A DNA stretch of 64,000 nt from Pseudomonas sp. 2FG (lineage in GTDB: Bacteria; Pseudomonadota; Gammaproteobacteria; Pseudomonadales; Pseudomonadaceae), in assembly GCF_005502935.1 (NCBI RefSeq), contig NZ_SCMP01000016.1, positions 1-64,000 of the forward strand, read 5' to 3'. This document shows, piece after piece, positions 48,692 through 58,385 of this stretch. The notes under the pieces were generated by a model. That model was given only the letters and a program-made list of their open reading frames with translations, made no database searches and was not told the DNA's origin. Positions within the stretch are counted from its first letter, which is position 1; every line of letters starts with the position of its first letter. A program made the position numbers and the translations under genes.

Positions 48692-50062
48692 TTAAGCGCC
48701 GGTCAGCATGGCGTCGACCGGAGCGCTGGAGCGCTGATGAGCGGTCAGTTGGAAGTAGATGAAGCCCGCAGCCATGAAGCCGAGGAAGATCAGGCCGATC
48801 AGTGTGTTGAACCAGGCCATCGCCACCAGGCAGACCACCGCCAGCAGCAGCGCGATGCCCGGCACAATCGGGTAGCCCGGTGCGCGGAAGCTGCGTTCCA
48901 GATGCGGCTCGGTTTGGCGCAGTTTGAACAGGCTGAGCATGCTGATGATGTACATGACTATGGCGCCGAACACCGACATGGTGATCATCGCCGCAGTCAG
49001 GGTCATGCCTTGCAGATTGATCAGGCCATCGCTGTAGATGGCCGCGATGCCGATCACGCCACCGGCGATGATCGCCCGGTGCGGGGTCTGGAAGCGGTTC
49101 AGCTTGGCCAGGCCGGCCGGCAGGTAACCGGCGCGCGCGAGGGCGAAGAACTGCCGCGAGTAGCCGAGGATGATGCCGTGGAAGCTCGCCACCAGACCGA
49201 ACAGACCGATCCACACCAGCATGTGCATCCAGGTGGAGTTGTCGCCGACCACGGCTTTCATCGCCTGCGGCAGCGGGTCGTTGATATTCGACAGTTGGCG
49301 CCAGTCGCCCACGCCGCCGGCCATGATCATCACGCCGAGCGCCAGGAACACCAGGGTCAGAATGCCGCTGACGTAGGCTCTGGGGATGGTGCGTTTCGGG
49401 TCTTTGGCTTCTTCGGCGGCCATGGCGGCGCCTTCGATGGCGAGGAAGAACCAGATGGCGAAGGGAATCGCCGCGAAAATGCCGGAAATCGACGCGCTGC
49501 TGAAGGTGTCGGAGCCGGCCCAGCCATTCAGCGCGAAGTTGCTGAAGCTGAAGCCTGGCGCGACCACGCCCATAAACACCAAGAGCTCAGCCACCGCCAA
49601 CACGGTGACCACCAGCTCGAAGGTGGCGGCGATGCTGACGCCAAGGATATTCAGGGTCATGAACACGAAGTAGGCGCCGACCGCCGCGTGCTTCGGGTCG
49701 AGCTCCGGGAACTGCACGTTCAGGTAGGCGCCGATGGCCATGGCAATCGCCGGTGGCGCGAAGACGAACTCGATCAGCGTGGCGATCCCGGCGATCAGTC
49801 CACCTTTTTCACCAAAGGCGCGGCGGCTGTAGGCGAACGGGCCACCGGCATGGGGAATGGCGGTGGTCAATTCGGTGAAACTGAAGATAAAGCAGGTGTA
49901 CATCGCCGCCACCATCAGCGCGGTGATGAGAAAGCCCAGCGTACCGGCGGTGCCCCAGCCGTAGCTCCAGCCGAAGTATTCCCCGGAAATCACCAGGCCG
50001 ACGGCGATACCCCATAGATGCAGGGTGCCGAGTGTAGGTTTGAGTTGCGTTGCCGTAGTCAT
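48692..50062 (-). CDS. eat: Ethanolamine permease
   Basis: 456 residues with about twelve hydrophobic segments, amino acid/polyamine transporter superfamily. It starts MTTATQLKPTLGTLHLWGIA; blocks GEYFGWSYGWGTAGTLGF and HAGGPFAYSRRAFGEKGGL are typical of the ethanolamine permease subfamily. Its stop codon touches repeat copy B. Placement between exaC and eutB supports ethanolamine as substrate. Confidence 0.9.
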   Translation of the reverse strand: MTTATQLKPTLGTLHLWGIAVGLVISGEYFGWSYGWGTAGTLGFLITALMVAAMYTCFIFSFTELTTAIPHAGGPFAYSRRAFGEKGGLIAGIATLIEFVFAPPAIAMAIGAYLNVQFPELDPKHAAVGAYFVFMTLNILGVSIAATFELVVTVLAVAELLVFMGVVAPGFSFSNFALNGWAGSDTFSSASISGIFAAIPFAIWFFLAIEGAAMAAEEAKDPKRTIPRAYVSGILTLVFLALGVMIMAGGVGDWRQLSNINDPLPQAMKAVVGDNSTWMHMLVWIGLFGLVASFHGIILGYSRQFFALARAGYLPAGLAKLNRFQTPHRAIIAGGVIGIAAIYSDGLINLQGMTLTAAMITMSVFGAIVMYIISMLSLFKLRQTEPHLERSFRAPGYPIVPGIALLLAVVCLVAMAWFNTLIGLIFLGFMAAGFIYFQLTAHQRSSAPVDAMLTGA

Positions 50063-50225
50063 TGAGTACCCGCCCTGAGAGTTGAACAGACCAAGAGACT
50101 TGCGGATGCACGCAACGCCCATGCCAGCTGCAACAAGATGTTACGGCTGGCGCGGACGGTTGCGTTTTTAGCTATGTGGAAGGCGTTTTCAGACTCTTTC
50201 CGCTTGTGCGCAGAGAATTCGAGTC

Positions 50226-51746
50226 TTAGAAAAAGCCCAGCGGGTTGGTGTCGTAGCTGACCAACAGGTTCTTGGTCTGCTGGTAGTGTTCCAGCGCCAC
50301 TTTGTGGGTTTCGCGGCCGACGCCGGACTTCTTGTAACCGCCGAACGCGGCGTGCGCCGGGTACAGGTGGTAGCAGTTGGTCCACACCCGGCCTGCCTTG
50401 ATCGCCCGGCCCATGCGGTAGGCGCGGTTGATGTCGCGGGTCCAGAGGCCGGCGCCGAGGCCGAACTCGGTGTCGTTGGCGATCGCCAGGGCTTCGGCTT
50501 CGTCCTTGAAGGTGGTCACGCTGACCACCGGGCCGAAGATTTCCTCCTGGAACACGCGCATCTTGTTGTGGCCCTTGAGCAGGGTCGGCTGGATGTAATA
50601 ACCGCCGCCCAGGCTGCCGGCCAGTTGTTCCACGCCGCCGCCGGTGAGCAGTTCGGCGCCTTCGGTCTTGGCGATCTCCAGGTAGGAGAGGATCTTGTCG
50701 AACTGCTGCTCGGAGGCCTGGGCACCGACCATGGTCTCGGTGTCCAGCGGGTCGCCGCGCTTGATCTGCGCGACCTTCTTCATCACCTCTTGCATGAACG
50801 CCGGGTAGATCGACTCCTGCACCAGCGCCCGCGACGGGCAGGTGCAGACCTCGCCCTGGTTGAAGAACGCCAGCACTAGGCCTTCGGCGGCCTTCTCGAT
50901 AAAGCTCGGCTCGGCCTGCATGATGTCTTCGAAGAAGATGTTCGGCGACTTGCCGCCTAACTCGACGGTGGAGGGGATGATGTTCTCGGCGGCGCACTTG
51001 AGGATGTGCGAGCCGACCGGGGTCGAGCCGGTGAAGGCGATCTTGGCGATGCGCTTACTGGTCGCCAGCGCTTCGCCGGCTTCCTTGCCGAAGCCTTGCA
51101 CCACGTTGAGCACGCCGGCCGGCAGCAGGTCGCCGATCAGCTCCAGCAGCACGCTGATGCCCAGCGGCGTCTGCTCGGCCGGCTTGAGTACCACGCAGTT
51201 GCCGGCGGCCAGGGCCGGGGCCAGCTTCCAGGCGGCCATCAGCAGCGGGAAGTTCCACGGAATGATCTGCCCGACCACGCCCAGCGGTTCATGGATGTGG
51301 TAGGCCACGGTGTTGCCGTCGATCTCGGCGGCGCCGCCTTCCTGGGCGCGCAGGCAGCCGGCGAAGTAGCGGAAGTGGTCGGCGGCGAGCGGGATGTCGG
51401 CATTCAGGGTTTCGCGCACGGCCTTGCCGTTGTCCCAGGTCTCGGTGACGGCCAGCAGTTCGAGGTTGGCTTCGATGCGGTCGGCGATCTTCAGCAGGAT
51501 GCCCGAGCGCTCCTGCACCGAGGTCTTGCCCCAGGCCTCGGCGGCGGCGTGGGCGGCGTCCAGCGCGCGGTCGATGTCTTCGGCGCTGGAGCGCGGGAAC
51601 TCGGCGATCACCTGGCCATTCACCGGCGAGGTATTGGTGAAGTACTGGCCCTTGACCGGGGCGACGAACTCGCCGCCGATGTAGTTGCCGTAACGGGCCT
51701 TGAAGGCAACGATGGCGCCGTCTGTACCGGGGTGGGCGTAACGCAT
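50226..51746 (-). CDS. exaC: NAD-dependent aldehyde dehydrogenase ExaC
   Basis: 506 residues, the length of P. aeruginosa ExaC. Catalytic Cys lies in [11 protein letters not shown], the general-base Glu in VELGGKSPN, and the NAD-binding FTGSTPVG is present. It oxidises acetaldehyde from ethanolamine or ethanol to acetate. First gene of the minus-strand ethanolamine cluster, about 80 bases downstream of a sigma54 promoter. Confidence 0.94.
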   Translation of the reverse strand: MRYAHPGTDGAIVAFKARYGNYIGGEFVAPVKGQYFTNTSPVNGQVIAEFPRSSAEDIDRALDAAHAAAEAWGKTSVQERSGILLKIADRIEANLELLAVTETWDNGKAVRETLNADIPLAADHFRYFAGCLRAQEGGAAEIDGNTVAYHIHEPLGVVGQIIPWNFPLLMAAWKLAPALAAGNCVVLKPAEQTPLGISVLLELIGDLLPAGVLNVVQGFGKEAGEALATSKRIAKIAFTGSTPVGSHILKCAAENIIPSTVELGGKSPNIFFEDIMQAEPSFIEKAAEGLVLAFFNQGEVCTCPSRALVQESIYPAFMQEVMKKVAQIKRGDPLDTETMVGAQASEQQFDKILSYLEIAKTEGAELLTGGGVEQLAGSLGGGYYIQPTLLKGHNKMRVFQEEIFGPVVSVTTFKDEAEALAIANDTEFGLGAGLWTRDINRAYRMGRAIKAGRVWTNCYHLYPAHAAFGGYKKSGVGRETHKVALEHYQQTKNLLVSYDTNPLGFF

Positions 51747-51823
51747 GGTGAGGTTCTCCTGGCTTTTGTGCTTGTTCTATTAATGCAGGGGGAGGACGCG
51801 CTGTTGCGCTGGTTAAAGCCTAG

Positions 51824-51839
51824 AGCAAGGGCCGGGCCA
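51824..51839 (-). promoter_or_regulatory. Sigma54 promoter of the exaC-eat-eutBC cluster
   Basis: On the minus strand TGGCCC-N5-TTGCT has the invariant GG and GC of -24/-12 promoters at correct spacing. Upstream (51845-51960) lie two GGAACAG copies (near 51856 and 51916) and a GACA-CTT-TGTC dyad (51931-51941), possible activator sites. The 346-base divergent gap 51747-52092 contains no other feature I can name. Confidence 0.72.
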
Positions 51840-52092
51840 GACTGCGGAAAGGGGCGGAACAGAGCGGTTTATCGATATTCGAGGGGGCGTGGATAAGCAG
51901 CTTTGTGGCGGATCTGGAACAGCGGCGGGTGACACTTTGTCCCAGTCTTGATACAGCCCATGACTGGCTGCTCAGCCTGCGGTTGCAATGCCCATGACCC
52001 TGGAGGATGCTGCCGGGCTATGGGGGCCGGACTATGGGTGCCTCAAGAGTCTGGAACTGCCGCCCGTCTCCCCACACCGGAGAACAATAACA

Positions 52093-54018
52093 ATGCAGGA
52101 CCCCCAGAGCCGCCACCTGCAGCAGGTACTGACAGTGGCGCAAGGCAAGGCCCAGTCCAGCGGGCCGGCCGCCGACCCCTCGATCGCCCGCTCCTGGCTG
52201 CGCTGCCTGGAGGACTATCACCTCGATCCGGCGCAGAGCATGGCGCCGACGGTGCTGGAACACGGCCGCGTACTCGAGTGCCGCGAGCGCTTGCAGCAGG
52301 TGCTGGAAATCGCCAGCGGCGAGATGAGCAGCCTGCATCAACAGCTTTCCGGCTCCGGTCACGCGGTACTGCTGACCGACGCCCGCGGGGTGATCCTCAA
52401 CAGCGTCACCGCCTCCGCCGAGCGCAAGACCTTCGAGCGCGCCGGGCTCTGGCTCGGCGCCGATTGGAGCGAGGCCTGCGAGGGCACCAATGGGATCGGC
52501 ACCTGCCTGGTCGAGCGGCAAGCGTTGACGATTCACCAGGACGAACATTTCCGTGGCCGGCACACCGGGCTGACCTGCTCGGCGAGCCCGGTGTTCGATT
52601 CCCAGGGCGATTTGCTGGCCGTTCTGGACGTCTCCTCGGCGCGCCATGACGTCTCGCGGCAGAGCCAGTTTCACACCATGGCGCTGGTCAATCTGTCGGC
52701 GAAGATGATCGAGAGCTGCTATTTCCTCCGGCGCTTCGAAGGCCAGTGGCTGCTGCGCTTTCACCTGCAGGCCGAGTACGTCGGGCTGTTCAGCGAAGGC
52801 CTGCTGGCGTTCGACGGCGACGGGCGGATTAGCGCGGTCAACCAGAGTGCGATGAATCTGTTGAGCCGTACGCGGGCGGACTTGCTCGGCCAGCCGGTCG
52901 AGGGGTTTTTCGATTGTCGGCTGGATGAGCTGCTCGGCCGCGCCAGCCCGCAGCCGAGTGCCAGCTGGCCGCTGCGTGCGCGCAATGGCCGGGCCTTGTT
53001 CGCCATGCTCCGGGGTGTGCCGCGCAGCGTGCCGCTGCCGATCGCGCGGCCGACTCTGGCTGCGCCGGCCGCGGCGGCGCCGGCGTCGACCCTGTGTCTG
53101 GGCGATGCGGCGCTGCAAACCGATTTTCGCCGGGCCTTGCGCGTCTTCGAGCGCGATGTGCCGTTGCTGATCAATGGCGAGACCGGCTCCGGTAAAGAGG
53201 CCTTCGCCAAGGCCGTGCACCAGGCCAGCTCACGGGCCGCCAAGGCGTTCGTCGCGCTGAACTGCGCGGCGATTCCCGAGACGCTGATCGAGAGCGAGCT
53301 GTTCGGCTATCGCGGCGGCAGTTTCACCGGTGCGCGCAAGGACGGCATGCGCGGCAAGTTGCAGCAGGCCGATGGCGGCACCTTGTTCCTCGACGAAATC
53401 GGCGATATGCCGCTGGCGCTGCAAACCCGCTTGCTGCGGGTGCTGGAAGATCGCCTGGTGGTGCCGATCGGCGGTGAGCCGCAAGAGGTGAATGTGCGCA
53501 TCATCAGCGCGACTCACCGCGAGCTGGGTGAGCGGGTGCAGGCCGGCAGCTTCCGCGAAGACCTGTATTACCGGCTCAACGGGCTGGTGCTCGATCTGCC
53601 GCCGTTGCGCGCGCGCAGCGATCGGTTGGAGTTGCTCGAGCATCTGCTGGCGCAAGAGGCGCGCGGGCAGAACATTTATCTGGAGCCCAGCGCCCGTCAG
53701 GCCCTGCTCGACTATGCCTGGCCCGGCAACGTCCGCCAGTTGCGCAACGTGCTGCGCACGCTGACGGCGCTCTGTGAAGACGACTGCGTGCGCCTGACGG
53801 ATCTGCCGCTGGAAATCCGTCAGGCCCTGCCGCTGGCGCCGGAGCCCGAGGCGAGCAGGGCCAGTCCGCTGGAGGACGCCGAACGCGCGGCCCTGCTCGC
53901 GGCGTTGGAAGCCCAGCGCTGGCACATGACGCGTGCGGCAGAGCAACTGGGCATCAGTCGCAATACGCTGTATCGCAAGCTGCGCAAGCATGCTATCGCT
54001 CGGGATCAGCACGCCTGA
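52093..54018 (+). CDS. eatR: Sigma54-dependent activator EatR (AcoR family)
   Basis: 641 residues. An N-terminal GAF-like sensor (about 60-220) and a linker region (about 235-320) precede an AAA+ domain (Walker A GETGSGKE near 370; [20 protein letters not shown]) and a C-terminal Fis-type helix-turn-helix ([20 protein letters not shown]). The sigma54-contact loop reads GSFTGA instead of the usual GAFTGA. It is divergent from exaC; in P. aeruginosa the orthologous activator with RpoN controls ethanolamine catabolism. Start at 52093 follows GGAG. Confidence 0.9.
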   Translation: MQDPQSRHLQQVLTVAQGKAQSSGPAADPSIARSWLRCLEDYHLDPAQSMAPTVLEHGRVLECRERLQQVLEIASGEMSSLHQQLSGSGHAVLLTDARGVILNSVTASAERKTFERAGLWLGADWSEACEGTNGIGTCLVERQALTIHQDEHFRGRHTGLTCSASPVFDSQGDLLAVLDVSSARHDVSRQSQFHTMALVNLSAKMIESCYFLRRFEGQWLLRFHLQAEYVGLFSEGLLAFDGDGRISAVNQSAMNLLSRTRADLLGQPVEGFFDCRLDELLGRASPQPSASWPLRARNGRALFAMLRGVPRSVPLPIARPTLAAPAAAAPASTLCLGDAALQTDFRRALRVFERDVPLLINGETGSGKEAFAKAVHQASSRAAKAFVALNCAAIPETLIESELFGYRGGSFTGARKDGMRGKLQQADGGTLFLDEIGDMPLALQTRLLRVLEDRLVVPIGGEPQEVNVRIISATHRELGERVQAGSFREDLYYRLNGLVLDLPPLRARSDRLELLEHLLAQEARGQNIYLEPSARQALLDYAWPGNVRQLRNVLRTLTALCEDDCVRLTDLPLEIRQALPLAPEPEASRASPLEDAERAALLAALEAQRWHMTRAAEQLGISRNTLYRKLRKHAIARDQHA

Positions 54019-54179
54019 GTGCGCGACGAAGCTCTATCCCCTCGCCCCTTGGGGGATTGCAGGCGCCCCCTACCGTCCAGTGGCAGCGCTCTGGCCCCCT
54101 CATGGCTGCGTGCGGTAACCTGCCGGCCAGTTTCTTCGGGCCGCACAGCCCGTTTTCGAGGTCGCCTTCAAGGTAAATC

Positions 54180-55532
54180 ATGCACATCCATATTCTGGGC
54201 ATTTGCGGCACCTTTATGGGCTCGCTGGCCGTTCTCGCGAAAGAGCTGGGCCATCGGGTGACCGGCTCCGACGCCAACGTTTACCCGCCGATGAGCACCC
54301 AGTTGCAGGCGCAAGGCATCGAGCTGACTCAGGGTTACGATCCGGCCCAACTGCAGCCGCCGCCGGATCTGGTGGTGGTCGGCAACGCCCTGTCGCGCGG
54401 TAATCCGGCGGTCGAATATGTACTGAACCAGGGCCTGCCCTATGTCTCCGGTCCGCAGTGGCTGGCCGACCATGTGCTGCAAGGGCGCTGGGTGTTGGCG
54501 GTGGCCGGCACACACGGCAAGACCACCACCAGCAGCATGCTCGCCTGGGTGTTGGAGCACGCCGGCATGAGCCCGGGCTTCTTGATCGGCGGCGTGCCGC
54601 AGAACTTTGCCGTGTCCGCACGCCTCGGTGACACGCCGTTCTTCGTGGTCGAGGCCGATGAATACGACAGCGCCTTCTTCGACAAGCGGTCGAAGTTCGT
54701 CCATTACCGTCCGCGCACTGCGATCCTGAATAACCTGGAGTTCGACCACGCGGACATCTTTCCGGATCTGGCGGCCATCGAGCGACAGTTCCATCACCTG
54801 GTACGAACCATCCCGAGCGAAGGCCTGGTGATCTACCCAGAGGCCGAGACCGCGCTCAAGCGGGTGATCGAGATGGGCTGCTGGACGCCGGTGCAGACCA
54901 CCGGTGAAGGCGGTCAATGGCGGGCCAACCTGCTCAGCGAAGACGGTTCGCGTTTCGAGGTGATTTTCGCCGGTGCGCTGCAAGGCGTGGTCGAGTGGCA
55001 ACTGACCGGCCAGCATAACGTCGCCAACGCCTTGGCCTGCCTGGCTGCGGCACGGCATGTTGGCGTGGTGCCGGGGCAGGGTATCGCCGCGCTGAGCGAG
55101 TTCAGGAACGTCAAACGGCGGATGGAGAAGGTCGCCGAAGTCAACGGCATCACCATCTATGACGACTTCGCCCATCACCCGACGGCAATCGCCACCACCC
55201 TCGACGGCCTGCGCAAGCGGGTGGGCGACGCCAAGCTGATTGCGATCATCGAGCCGCGCTCCAATTCGATGAAGCTCGGTGCGCACCGCGACGGCTTGCC
55301 GGATTCGGTCAAGCAAGCCGATCAGGTGTTCTGGTTCGCGCCGGCCAACCTCGGCTGGGATCTGGCGGCGACCACTGCGACCTGCACGGTGCCCTCGCAG
55401 GTCTGCGATTCGCTGGAGGCGATCATCGCCGCAGTGAAAGCCCAGGCGCAGCCGGGCACTCAGGTGGTGATCATGAGTAACGGTGGTTTCGGCGGCCTGC
55501 ACGGCAAGCTCGCCGCGGCCCTGGAGAACTGA
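54180..55532 (+). CDS. mpl: Murein peptide ligase Mpl
   Basis: 450 residues, Mur-ligase fold. Motifs are [11 protein letters not shown] at the N-terminus, the ATP loop [12 protein letters not shown], and [10 protein letters not shown]. Mpl recycles murein tripeptide by joining it to UDP-MurNAc, helping set AmpC beta-lactamase induction in Pseudomonas. The gap upstream (54019-54179) shows no clear terminator or promoter. ubiX follows after one base. Confidence 0.96.
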   Translation: MHIHILGICGTFMGSLAVLAKELGHRVTGSDANVYPPMSTQLQAQGIELTQGYDPAQLQPPPDLVVVGNALSRGNPAVEYVLNQGLPYVSGPQWLADHVLQGRWVLAVAGTHGKTTTSSMLAWVLEHAGMSPGFLIGGVPQNFAVSARLGDTPFFVVEADEYDSAFFDKRSKFVHYRPRTAILNNLEFDHADIFPDLAAIERQFHHLVRTIPSEGLVIYPEAETALKRVIEMGCWTPVQTTGEGGQWRANLLSEDGSRFEVIFAGALQGVVEWQLTGQHNVANALACLAAARHVGVVPGQGIAALSEFRNVKRRMEKVAEVNGITIYDDFAHHPTAIATTLDGLRKRVGDAKLIAIIEPRSNSMKLGAHRDGLPDSVKQADQVFWFAPANLGWDLAATTATCTVPSQVCDSLEAIIAAVKAQAQPGTQVVIMSNGGFGGLHGKLAAALEN

Positions 55533-55533
55533 G

Positions 55534-56163
55534 ATGAGCGGTCCGGAACGTATCACCCTGGCCATGACCGGCGCCTCCGGCGCGCAGTACGGCCTGCGCC
55601 TGCTCGATTGCCTGATCCAGGAAGAGCGCGAGGTGCATTTCCTGATTTCCAAGGCGGCGCAACTGGTGCTGGCCACGGAGACGGACGTGACCCTGCCGAC
55701 TAAACCGCAGGCGATGCAGGCGTTCCTCAGCGAGTACACCGGAGCGGCGGCGGGGCAGATTCGCGTGTACGGCAAGGAAGACTGGATGGCCCCAGTGGCC
55801 TCCGGCTCCGGTGCGCCCAGCGCGATGGTGGTAGTGCCGTGCTCGACCGGCACGCTCTCGGCCATCGCCACCGGGGCCTGCAATAACCTGATCGAGCGGG
55901 CGGCGGATGTGGTGCTGAAAGAGCGCCGGCAACTGATTTTGGTGCCGCGCGAGGCACCGTTCTCCAGCATTCATCTGGAGAACATGCTCAAGCTGTCGAA
56001 TCTCGGCGCGGTGATCCTGCCGGCGGCGCCGGGCTTCTACCATCAGCCGCAGACCATCGATGACCTGATCGACTTCGTGGTTGCGCGGATCCTCAACGTC
56101 CTCAACATCCCCCAGGACATGCTGCCGCGTTGGGGTGAGCACCATTTGAGCAGTGATGATTAG
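55534..56163 (+). CDS. ubiX: Flavin prenyltransferase UbiX
   Basis: 209 residues. N-terminal FMN site [14 protein letters not shown] and the conserved [20 protein letters not shown] and [14 protein letters not shown] segments are present. It makes prenylated FMN, the cofactor of UbiD decarboxylase in ubiquinone synthesis. It starts one base after the mpl stop, the normal Pseudomonas mpl-ubiX arrangement. Confidence 0.96.
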   Translation: MSGPERITLAMTGASGAQYGLRLLDCLIQEEREVHFLISKAAQLVLATETDVTLPTKPQAMQAFLSEYTGAAAGQIRVYGKEDWMAPVASGSGAPSAMVVVPCSTGTLSAIATGACNNLIERAADVVLKERRQLILVPREAPFSSIHLENMLKLSNLGAVILPAAPGFYHQPQTIDDLIDFVVARILNVLNIPQDMLPRWGEHHLSSDD

Positions 56164-56443
56164 GCTGCTGTTAATTCTGCTGCTGGCGGGCAACCTGCTT
56201 GGTTGCGCAACCGCGCGCACCTTGAACGCGGCCAAGCCTGGCGCGCCGCTGGTGTATGCCGGGACGCGCCTGGATTGGTACTCGCTGAATGGCGGCTGCT
56301 GCCCGCTGGATCGCTTCGGTGCCGAGGCGCCGAAGTATGCCGGCCTCGACCTGCCGGCCAGCGCGTTGCTGGACACCCTGCTGCTGCCGCTTTCGCTGGC
56401 GGCGGCGCTGGGTATCGAGCTGGGCGTGTCGGGTGGGTATTAG
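56156..56443 (+). CDS. Small YceK/YidQ-like lipoprotein
   Basis: 95 residues with lipobox LLGCAT after a hydrophobic N-terminus. The rest ([20 protein letters not shown] ... [13 protein letters not shown]) matches the YceK/YidQ lipoprotein family (DUF1375). It overlaps the ubiX end by 8 bases. A GTG three bases upstream is an alternative start. Function unknown. Confidence 0.75.
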   Translation: MIRLLLILLLAGNLLGCATARTLNAAKPGAPLVYAGTRLDWYSLNGGCCPLDRFGAEAPKYAGLDLPASALLDTLLLPLSLAAALGIELGVSGGY

Positions 56444-56472
56444 GGGCGGCTCCAGCGGCGCTGCACCTCGGT

Positions 56473-57339
56473 CTAGGCTCTGAGCTGGAGCACGGTTTCC
56501 TGGATGTCGGTCAGGCCGTAGCGACCTTTGCCGTCGCGTACCACCCAGCCCATGGCGATCTGCGGATCGTGGGTGAACAGCAGGCGGCCGTTGCGGGCCA
56601 GCAAGCTGTCGAGTAGGGCTTGCTTCTCTTCGATCAGGCCTTCCGGGAAACGGTCGTAGCCCATGGTGATCGGCAGATGCACCCAGGGCGCACCGGGGAT
56701 CAGGTCGCCACTGAAGACCACCGGGCCGTCGGGCATGGCGATTTCCGGCAGCAGTTGTCCGGGGGTGTGGCCGTCGCTCCAGTGAAAGCGCCAGTCCGGA
56801 CCCAGGCTGGCGGAGTCGCCGTGCTCGTCGAGCAACTCCAGGCGGCCGCTGGCGTCCAGCAGCTCGAGCAGTTCCGGGACGTAGGATGCGCGATCCCGCG
56901 AATGCGGATTGCAGGCGCGCTGCCACTGGCGCCGACCGGTGATGAAGCGGGCGTTGGGGAATAGCAGGCGGGCGCTCTTGCCGGGCTCCCAGGCGGCGAG
57001 CAGGCCGCCGGCGTGGTCGAAGTGCAGATGGGTGAGCAGCACTATGTCGATGTCGGCATCGCTCAGGCCCCGCTCGGCCAGGCTGTCGAGCAGGACGTGA
57101 TGTTCTTCCTGCACACCGAAGCGCTGTTTCAGCTCGGGGGAGAAGAAGGCGCCGATGCCGGTTTCCACCAGGATGTTGCGTTCGTCTTCCTGCACCAGCA
57201 GGGCGCGGCAGCCGAGGTCGATGCGGTTCTGCGCATCCGGGGTCATCCAGCGTTCCCAGAGTGCGCGCGGGGCGTTGCCGAACATGGCGCCGCCGTCGAG
57301 TTTCTGGCTGTTGCCGATGAGGGTCGAGAGGGTTCGCAT
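56473..57339 (-). CDS. Metallo-beta-lactamase-fold hydrolase
   Basis: 288 residues starting [20 protein letters not shown]. The dinuclear metal motif [10 protein letters not shown], a later DGHTPGQ histidine, and FSGDLIPG are present, as in quorum-quenching lactonases and related hydrolases. Substrate unknown; no signal peptide. The frame continues to 57606 without similarity. It is convergent with the ubiX lipoprotein gene and lies 43 bases after the small gene upstream. Confidence 0.85.
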   Translation of the reverse strand: MRTLSTLIGNSQKLDGGAMFGNAPRALWERWMTPDAQNRIDLGCRALLVQEDERNILVETGIGAFFSPELKQRFGVQEEHHVLLDSLAERGLSDADIDIVLLTHLHFDHAGGLLAAWEPGKSARLLFPNARFITGRRQWQRACNPHSRDRASYVPELLELLDASGRLELLDEHGDSASLGPDWRFHWSDGHTPGQLLPEIAMPDGPVVFSGDLIPGAPWVHLPITMGYDRFPEGLIEEKQALLDSLLARNGRLLFTHDPQIAMGWVVRDGKGRYGLTDIQETVLQLRA

Positions 57340-57382
57340 AAGTCTCCAGTCGGCGGGGGCGGCGGGCTCTAGGCGCGGCGTC

Positions 57383-57676
57383 TCACAGGTCTTCGTCGGA
57401 ATTGTCGGCCACCAGGGCGGCCAGGCATTTGAGCCGGTGTTCGCCGCTGCTGGCGACCAGCGTCCAGCTCTGGCTGGCGGGGTCGAAGGTGGCGGCCTGG
57501 ACTTCGCTGTGGGAGAAACGCCAGAGCCGGCGGCTGCTGCCGTCCATGGCCTCGATCGACAGCTGCGGGGCTGCGGTGTCCGTGCCCAGCTCGAACTGCC
57601 AGGCATAGAGCCCGTCGATTTCGAGCATGTCGGCGGTTGCGAGCGCTGCGAGCAGGCTCGGGTCGGGAGTGGTCAT
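57383..57676 (-). CDS. Small conserved hypothetical protein
   Basis: 97 residues, [20 protein letters not shown] onward, no signal or membrane segment. Strand-like stretches ([28 protein letters not shown]) suggest a compact beta domain; it may be a Pseudomonas-specific DUF5629-type protein but I am not certain. Between the NAD-binding protein gene and the MBL hydrolase gene on the same strand, so possibly one operon. Confidence 0.6.
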   Translation of the reverse strand: MTTPDPSLLAALATADMLEIDGLYAWQFELGTDTAAPQLSIEAMDGSSRRLWRFSHSEVQAATFDPASQSWTLVASSGEHRLKCLAALVADNSDEDL

Positions 57677-57712
57677 GCGGGGGATTCTCTTCGGGGATAA
57701 CCAGCGGCGAGT

Positions 57713-58354
57713 TTAACGCCCCAACCTTCTCAGCTCATCCGATTCCACCACGCGTACGCCATCCTGCTCCTCCAGGGCCAGGCGCCAGAGCGCGCGGGCC
57801 AGGGTGCAGGCCTGGATGCCGCGGTATTTACCGGGGGCCCAGCGCATCAGGGGGGCGGCCAGGCGTTCGCCGAGGCGGAACTCGTTGCGAGGGCCAAGCA
57901 GCAGGGACGGCCGGGCGATCGTCAGTTGCGGCCAGTCCTGTGCCTTCAGGGCTTCTTCCAGTTCGCCTTTGACGCGGCTGTAGAATACCGGGGAGCTGGC
58001 GTCGGCCCCCAGAGCACTGATTACCAGGAAGTGCCGGGCACCGAGGGCGCGGGCCCGTTGGCCGACCGCCAGCACCAGGTCGTGATCGACCGCACGGAAG
58101 GCTTCCTGCGAGCCGGCCTGTTTCAGCGTGGTGCCTAGGCAGCAGAAGGCAATATCCAGTCGGCCGGTCAGCAGTGGCAGCAAGGTCTGCAGCTCGCCCA
58201 GCGGGTTATCCAGGCGTGGATGTTCGGCCAGCGGTTGACGCGTCGGTGCCAGCACGCGGGTCACCGTCGGCTCGCTGAGCAGGCGATCGAGCAGGTGCTC
58301 GCCGGTCAGGCCGGTGGCTCCGGCGAGCAGGATATGCTGGGGCGTCAGGTACAT
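57713..58354 (-). CDS. NAD(P)-binding atypical SDR (YbjT/HTATIP2-like)
   Basis: 213 residues. N-terminal dinucleotide loop [18 protein letters not shown], then [18 protein letters not shown] and [20 protein letters not shown], with a YSRVK matching YxxxK. It resembles TIP30/HTATIP2-type reductases. Substrate unknown. The ATG at 58354 is used; the upstream frame has no similarity. Confidence 0.82.
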   Translation of the reverse strand: MYLTPQHILLAGATGLTGEHLLDRLLSEPTVTRVLAPTRQPLAEHPRLDNPLGELQTLLPLLTGRLDIAFCCLGTTLKQAGSQEAFRAVDHDLVLAVGQRARALGARHFLVISALGADASSPVFYSRVKGELEEALKAQDWPQLTIARPSLLLGPRNEFRLGERLAAPLMRWAPGKYRGIQACTLARALWRLALEEQDGVRVVESDELRRLGR

Positions 58355-58385
58355 GAAGTGTGTCTCTCTGCAGTTACCGCTGAGT

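Noticed and set aside
47120..50017. Very long open frames opposite eutB and the permease (513 and 445 codons)
   Set aside because: They mirror strong, family-matching genes on the other strand; in high-GC DNA the opposite frame is often open. Their composition (Gly/Ala/His/Gln rich) matches no family.
51948..52649. Alternative plus-strand frame over the start of eatR
   Set aside because: It lacks motifs, whereas the overlapping eatR frame carries GAF, AAA+ and HTH domains.
54168..55970. 600-codon minus-strand frame opposite mpl and ubiX
   Set aside because: Both mpl and ubiX are complete and motif-bearing on the plus strand; the antisense frame has no recognisable domain.
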